Shown here in pieces: positions 52,932 to 57,583 of a stretch of 57,583 nt of DNA. The position numbers and the translations under genes are program-made. A model generated the notes under the pieces. That model ran no database searches. It saw only the letters and a list, made by a program, of their open reading frames with translations, and was not told where the DNA came from. Origin of the DNA: Flavobacterium beibuense F44-8 (GTDB taxonomy: Bacteria; Bacteroidota; Bacteroidia; Flavobacteriales; Flavobacteriaceae); assembly GCF_000769915.1 (NCBI RefSeq), contig NZ_JRLV01000025.1:1-57583 (forward strand), read 5' to 3'. Each line of letters begins with the position of its first letter. The first letter of the stretch is position 1.

Positions 52932-53570
52932 TTATAGTACTCTTTTTATAGTTTCTTTCAATTCGCTTAATATCATGGCAGTAGCTCCCCAAACAATATA
53001 TTCTTCAAACTTAAACGCCGGAACCATTATTTTTTTAGAATAAGATGTTTCCATTTCGGTCGTAATTACTATCGAATCGTCCAGAAAAACACTCAACGGT
53101 AGTTCTATAAGCGCAGTAACTTCATCTGGATTAGGGATAAAATGCGGTGTTTCTGCCGTAAGGCCTAAAAACGGTTTTACCAAAAAATTACTGGGTGGTA
53201 TATAAATCTCGGTAAACGGCATTACTACATCAATAGCCGAAGGTATAACCCCTACTTCCTCATAGGTTTCACGCAGGGCTGTTGCTTTAAGGTCTGTATC
53301 CACAGGATCTACCTGACCTCCCGGAAACGATATTTGAGCCGAATGTACACCCGGATATTCATTTCGACGTATTAATATTAAGTGTGCATCCTCCTGTTTT
53401 GGGTAAAACAGCATCATAACGGCACTTTGCTTCGGATTGTTATCTTTATAGTAATCAGGATTTAGCGAACTAATACGTTCTATAGGAGCCATTTTTGCGT
53501 GCGCATTAAAGGCTGGTAACTCCTGATTTATTATTTTTGGCACATAATTTAAAAAGTCTTTAAACTTCAT
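52932..53570 (-). CDS. CoA-type Nudix pyrophosphatase
   Basis: 212 residues. Nudix box GGQVDPVDTDLKATALRETY, then EEVGV, fits GX5EX7REUXEEXGU. The upstream LILIRRNEYPGVHSAQISFP followed by GG fits the NuCoA signature of CoA pyrophosphatases (LLTxRxxxxxxxxGxVxFPGG). It should split CoA into 3',5'-ADP and phosphopantetheine; small variations leave the exact substrate open. Cytosolic. The ATG at 53570 begins MKFKDFLNYVPKIINQELPA. Confidence 0.88.
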   Translation of the reverse strand: MKFKDFLNYVPKIINQELPAFNAHAKMAPIERISSLNPDYYKDNNPKQSAVMMLFYPKQEDAHLILIRRNEYPGVHSAQISFPGGQVDPVDTDLKATALRETYEEVGVIPSAIDVVMPFTEIYIPPSNFLVKPFLGLTAETPHFIPNPDEVTALIELPLSVFLDDSIVITTEMETSYSKKIMVPAFKFEEYIVWGATAMILSELKETIKRVL

Positions 53571-53636
53571 CAGGCAATAATCTAATTTTATTTAATAAAG
53601 ATACTCCAAAAGGAGCACAATTAAAACTTATAAGCC

Positions 53637-54080
53637 ATGTTTAGCAAAGCCGAATCACAACAAATGAAAAAAGAGTTTTGGACCGCATTTGCCGATGCCT
53701 ATCCGCGTAAATGGCTTTTGTACAACACCAAAATTAAAGATGTAACCTTTAAGTTTTTTGTAGATAATAAAAAGGCCCAGGTTATGCTGGATATAGAGCC
53801 TAAAGATGAAGAGAAACGCAAAATATACTTTGAGAAAATAGAGTCGTTAAAAAACATATTACTTGAAGAACATTTACCCGATGCTATTTTCGATAGGCAT
53901 CATCATCTGGAGAATGGTAAGATAATAAGCCGCATTTGGGTAGAGAAAACCGGAATAAGCCTGCATAACAGAAACTCATGGAACGATATATTTGATTTCT
54001 TTAATGAAAAAATGGGGGCGTTTGAGCTGTTTTTCTATGAGTATGAAGACTATATAAAGGATCTTGAAATTAACACCTAA
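53637..54080 (+). CDS. DUF4268 domain protein
   Basis: 147 residues with the DUF4268 pattern: KKEFWTAFADAYPRKWLLYN, KDVTFKFFVDNKKAQVMLDI, FDRHHHLENGKIISRIWVEK, SLHNRNSWNDIFDFFNEKM. DUF4268 occurs alone, as here, or fused to nuclease-like domains in restriction contexts; no partner is present. Cytosolic. It is convergent with the T9SS type B gene (6-base gap). Confidence 0.88.
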   Translation: MFSKAESQQMKKEFWTAFADAYPRKWLLYNTKIKDVTFKFFVDNKKAQVMLDIEPKDEEKRKIYFEKIESLKNILLEEHLPDAIFDRHHHLENGKIISRIWVEKTGISLHNRNSWNDIFDFFNEKMGAFELFFYEYEDYIKDLEINT

Positions 54081-54086
54081 TTAGAT

Positions 54087-57000
54087 TTATCTAATTAATG
54101 AAAAGTGTCCTCTATGCTGCCTTCCGTCCTGTCTGGTTACAACAAACCAATAATCTGTAGATGGTAACGGACGTCCGTTAAAAGTACCGTCCCACCCCTC
54201 ATAATTAGGTCCGAATGTTACCAGTAGCTTACCAAAACGGTCGTAAATATCAATGCGTAAATCAGGCTCTTTAAACGAGAACTGTATTCTCCATCGTTCA
54301 TGATGTCCGTCTCCGTTTGGGGTAAAATAATTTGGATAATGTAGTAAGGTAACTTCATCGGTTTTAGAGCCACAGCCATTTTTATCCCTAACGTATATTT
54401 GGTAAATACCCGTTTCTAAATCATAAAAATGATTATCATCCTGATACGTCACTCCGTCTATTGAATACTCATAATCACCTGTTCCCTGTGCCAGTACGGT
54501 AATTACGTTTTCATCATCGGTCCAGTCATCAATAGAAACTTCCAGCACAGATGGTGCTTCAGACGGAATCACATCTACCGATGTAGTGCCCTCACAAAAC
54601 CTATCACCATATGATCGTTCTACTGTAACACTATAAGTACCCGGTTGTGAAACCGTAATTGTTCTTGTGGTCTCTCCCGTATTCCACAGATATGAAGCGT
54701 AACCGTTTTCTGCAACCAACTGTAATGTACTACCGTTACAAATTACACCTGTGGTATTAATAACAGGTACAGGTATCTCCCCTACAAATAATTTAAAGGA
54801 AGTGATATCAAAGCATATATCTATTTGATTGTGTTCTACTCTGGCGTAAATAGTTTGCCCATTAATGATATTAGTATACAATGACGGTAGCGCATTTGTT
54901 CCTGCCTCGGCATTTTGGAGTGTAGTATAATAAGTTATAGTATACAGGGAAGCCGACTGCTCTCCTAATAATCCTGCATTTTGCTGAGACAAATCGAATT
55001 CAAAGGTATTACCCGAACCTTGAGGTACACAAACAATCATATCACTTACATCGTTTGCCGTAGCGATTGAGGGCAATGACTGTACGTTAAACGAACGGAT
55101 AACAATATTACCACAGTTATCTTCTACCCTAAACGTATACTCTCCTTCCGCAAGATTTATAAACACAGGATCGGTTCCGTTATCGATCACAAAAGGAGTA
55201 CCATTCATGTGGGTAATTCTTATTGAAGTTGGATATCCTGCTATATCAAGAAAAACATCATTAGGGCTACCTGCACATGCCAGTGTATAAGCCCCTGCTA
55301 TCGTTAAAGTTTCCGTATAATTAAATTCACCTAAAAGCTCCAGGCAGCTTATGTTTTCCTGAGTTCCGTTACCAAACCCTTCGTGGTATTTAATGATTCT
55401 GAAATCTCCCGAATAATTTAAGTTATTTACTGGTGTATTATTTTGAACCTGTAACGAATTGGAACTATCGGGTATTGAACCTTCTGTATAAGCTACTCCC
55501 GTTTGCGGATGCCCCCAGGTTTGCGTTGCCGTATCAAATCGTTGTAACCAATACTGAGCACCCTGAGTACCGTTACTATCATCGGTAACTTTTACACTAA
55601 AACTACCACAAAGAGGAGTAAACTCAAACGCATCTGTTGGCGGATGATAGCCTTCAATTGTAATAGTAAGTGTTTTAGTAAGATCACAAACATCAGTACC
55701 CTGAAAAACATATTCACCTTCAGGTAAGTTAGCCATAAACAAATCCCCTACTGTCGTATCTATAAACTGAGTAACATCATAAGGCAGTGGTTCATCAAAG
55801 CCCGCAGGTGCAGAGATAATTTGCATAGAAGTAAGCGAACCGTTACCACTGCTAACAGATACACTACCTATTCCTTCCTCGCAGGACGGGATAGTAGTAC
55901 CCCCAAAATCCTGTTCAACAAACTCTGGTACTTCTACTTCTTCCTCATACTCATAACCACATTCATCAATAAGATGGAGCGTATAAAAACCAATAGGCAT
56001 ATTATTTAATGCCAAAACTCCCTGACTGGTAATATGGTCACTTACATCTTCCGGTAAAATAGCTTCATAAGTATCGGGAGCCGATATTATCTCGGCAAAA
56101 ACAATCTCTAAATCTTCTATGCTGGCTCTAATTCTTCCAAAAAGGGAGAAACATCCATTATTACGTCCTGTTACAGAAGGTATGTAAGGCTCAAACTCTA
56201 CATTTAACTGAGCCGTAGCAGTACGACCACACTCGTCTTCTACCAATACCTCATAAATACCAAACGGAACAGGGTTATCCTCATCGCCATAAGCTACAGA
56301 CGGTTCTGTATATGGTCCATTTGGATTAGGTACAAAATCAGCAGGATCAAAACCATCAGGCGCATCTAAAAAAGTAACCGTATACGATTCCATGAACTTG
56401 GAAACATTAAGTACCAAAAATTTGTTACCACATATCCCCTTATAGCTTGATAATACAGCCTCAATATTAGGTTCTACAAAATTGGGTTGAGAGGTAACCG
56501 AATCGCCACATCCATTGGTAATGGTAATTTCATAGCTCACACCATCTACAAGCGGTAAAACTTCGGATACTTCTATAGAACTCGGCGCACCGCTATTATA
56601 AACCTGTGTGGTAGTTGTATCGGGTTCCCCCGGAACATGGATATTGTATTCAATAGTAACAGGATAAGATATAGAACCGGTTTCCAGTGATACCGTATTG
56701 CTAACAGTTATGGAGTCACAGGAATTGATAACAACATCTGGATAAAATGAAGCCGATATTTCAGGATCCAAATCAAGTACTTCCAGTACATATGTTTTTA
56801 CCTTACCAATACCACAGGCATCAAAAGCCCTTACATTGTATGTACCGGCAGGTAAATTATTGAATTCATTTTCGGGTTGTAAAGGTCGGGTTACCGGTCC
56901 TGATATAATTTCACACTCGGCCAACTCTCCCGAAAGTGCATTAACCACTATGGTCGCTCCGTTAGAACAAGCCTCATCTGCCGATGTTACTTCAATGGCA

Positions 57001-57338
57001 AAATCTACTATAAGGTCATCAATGGTTATATCCTGTTGTTGCGTATTAGATTCGTCATCAAGTGTTTGGGTAGCTATAACACGATACTCCCCTGAGGTAA
57101 GACTACCAAGGGTGTTTTCTGTAATAACTGCTATAGGATTGTCTGTATCCGGAAGTAAATAAATGGCATAGGATACAGTTGCATCGGGGGGAAGGTTAGA
57201 AACTTCGAAAGTAAGGCTACCATTCCCGAAACAGGTTTCATCTGTTTTTGTAACATTCAGATCAAAATCAGATAACTGGGCATTTACACTACCTGTAAAT
57301 AACACCAGGGCGATTAATAAAAACTTCATCAACTTCAT
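54087..57338 (-). CDS. Large T9SS type B surface protein
   Basis: 1083 residues. Signal peptide MKLMKFLLIALVLFTGSVNA, then many SprB-like beta repeats whose units open with Cys-containing strings (DETCFGNGSLTFEVSNLPPD, DEACSNGATIVVNALSGELA) and use LPAGTYNVRAFDACG or MPIGFYTLHLIDECG segments. An Ig-like block (ICNGSTLQLVAENGYASYLW, NTGETTRTITVSQPGTYSV) precedes the end. The last 85 residues (NYFTPNGDGHHERWRIQF to RGHFSLIR) are the gliding-motility-associated type B sorting domain, exported by T9SS. Probably an adhesin or filament-like surface protein. The paired cysteines (FDACG, DECG) are regular across repeats. Confidence 0.93.
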   Translation of the reverse strand: MKLMKFLLIALVLFTGSVNAQLSDFDLNVTKTDETCFGNGSLTFEVSNLPPDATVSYAIYLLPDTDNPIAVITENTLGSLTSGEYRVIATQTLDDESNTQQQDITIDDLIVDFAIEVTSADEACSNGATIVVNALSGELAECEIISGPVTRPLQPENEFNNLPAGTYNVRAFDACGIGKVKTYVLEVLDLDPEISASFYPDVVINSCDSITVSNTVSLETGSISYPVTIEYNIHVPGEPDTTTTQVYNSGAPSSIEVSEVLPLVDGVSYEITITNGCGDSVTSQPNFVEPNIEAVLSSYKGICGNKFLVLNVSKFMESYTVTFLDAPDGFDPADFVPNPNGPYTEPSVAYGDEDNPVPFGIYEVLVEDECGRTATAQLNVEFEPYIPSVTGRNNGCFSLFGRIRASIEDLEIVFAEIISAPDTYEAILPEDVSDHITSQGVLALNNMPIGFYTLHLIDECGYEYEEEVEVPEFVEQDFGGTTIPSCEEGIGSVSVSSGNGSLTSMQIISAPAGFDEPLPYDVTQFIDTTVGDLFMANLPEGEYVFQGTDVCDLTKTLTITIEGYHPPTDAFEFTPLCGSFSVKVTDDSNGTQGAQYWLQRFDTATQTWGHPQTGVAYTEGSIPDSSNSLQVQNNTPVNNLNYSGDFRIIKYHEGFGNGTQENISCLELLGEFNYTETLTIAGAYTLACAGSPNDVFLDIAGYPTSIRITHMNGTPFVIDNGTDPVFINLAEGEYTFRVEDNCGNIVIRSFNVQSLPSIATANDVSDMIVCVPQGSGNTFEFDLSQQNAGLLGEQSASLYTITYYTTLQNAEAGTNALPSLYTNIINGQTIYARVEHNQIDICFDITSFKLFVGEIPVPVINTTGVICNGSTLQLVAENGYASYLWNTGETTRTITVSQPGTYSVTVERSYGDRFCEGTTSVDVIPSEAPSVLEVSIDDWTDDENVITVLAQGTGDYEYSIDGVTYQDDNHFYDLETGIYQIYVRDKNGCGSKTDEVTLLHYPNYFTPNGDGHHERWRIQFSFKEPDLRIDIYDRFGKLLVTFGPNYEGWDGTFNGRPLPSTDYWFVVTRQDGRQHRGHFSLIR

Positions 57339-57565
57339 CTTCTGTTCAGCGTATATACTTATCTCTTAAGAGTAATTATTATGCATAATGTGAAATGGTT
57401 GATTTTCAGTTTGGTTACACAATAATATAATTATTTTTTAAATAACTGGCTCTTAAATCGTTATAAAGCTACAATTCATCGATAAACTGTTCTGATTATA
57501 GCTAGTAAATAAATAACAGCTAAAAAATAGTTTTCCCTACCTAAACCACTATAAAACAAAAAACC

Positions 57566-57583
57566 CTATCCATAATAGGATAG
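57566..57583 (-). terminator. Partial terminator at the window end
   Basis: CTATCC-ATAATA-GGATAG, with the right side cut by the window edge and an A-run on its left, as expected for a minus-strand gene lying beyond the window. The remaining 57339-57565 is AT-rich with no gene I can support. Confidence 0.6.

Noticed and set aside
53637..54080. DUF4268 gene as part of a restriction system
   Set aside because: No nuclease, methylase or helicase gene lies near; the domain stands alone among housekeeping genes.

Overview
The window is chromosomal DNA of a Bacteroidota bacterium, most likely a Flavobacterium-like member of the Flavobacteriaceae. The signs are proteins with type IX secretion (T9SS) sorting domains at both ends, DUF3810, DUF4197 and type III glutamine synthetase genes, many lipoproteins, sparse Shine-Dalgarno sequences, and promoters with the Bacteroidota -7 element TAnnTTTG. 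About 53 protein genes and one broken gene are called. I saw no rRNA, tRNA, CRISPR array, transposase or integrase.

Layout. 1-4112: end of a beta-helix T9SS surface protein, a DUF2071 protein and purM. 4254-6182: a solitary, very AT-rich gene that joins a sigma-70 region 4-like helix-turn-helix, probable winged-helix (HARE-HTH-like) modules and a C-terminal SEFIR domain; it is the best candidate for an undescribed (probably anti-phage) system. 6411-8144: tandem double-OmpA proteins. 8237-13509: type III glutamine synthetase, a YtxH protein and a glycosyltransferase fusion. 13579-16558: a lipoprotein, a DUF1543 protein and a TPR histidine-kinase-like protein. 17078-20916: an AT-rich array of small membrane proteins and lipoproteins of unknown function, with a frameshifted gene and a duplicated intergenic segment, resembling an orphan immunity-gene or lipoprotein island.

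21042-30699: fused B12-dependent mutase icmF, a VOC protein, a DUF4197 pair, a thioredoxin-like protein, a BtuF-like binding protein, pyrF and a response regulator. 30910-38898: accessory lipoproteins, prfA, a Fur-family regulator divergent from a CPYC flavin oxidoreductase, a DUF6265 lipoprotein and a pentapeptide-repeat protein. 38939-49219: two overlapping unknown secreted proteins, pepD, a ferredoxin-LysR-YeiH cluster, DUF3810, and an ECF sigma/membrane protein/TraB operon. 49405-57338: a TonB-type outer-membrane barrel, a PlsC-like acyltransferase, a CoA-type Nudix hydrolase, DUF4268, and a large T9SS type B protein.

Housekeeping functions (purM, pyrF, prfA, glnN, pepD) are spread between accessory blocks. 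Dispersed TGTCATTCTGA-type inverted repeats sit in several intergenic gaps. A short leader motif, CCTTA(C/T), lies 4-7 bases before the start codon of at least six genes.
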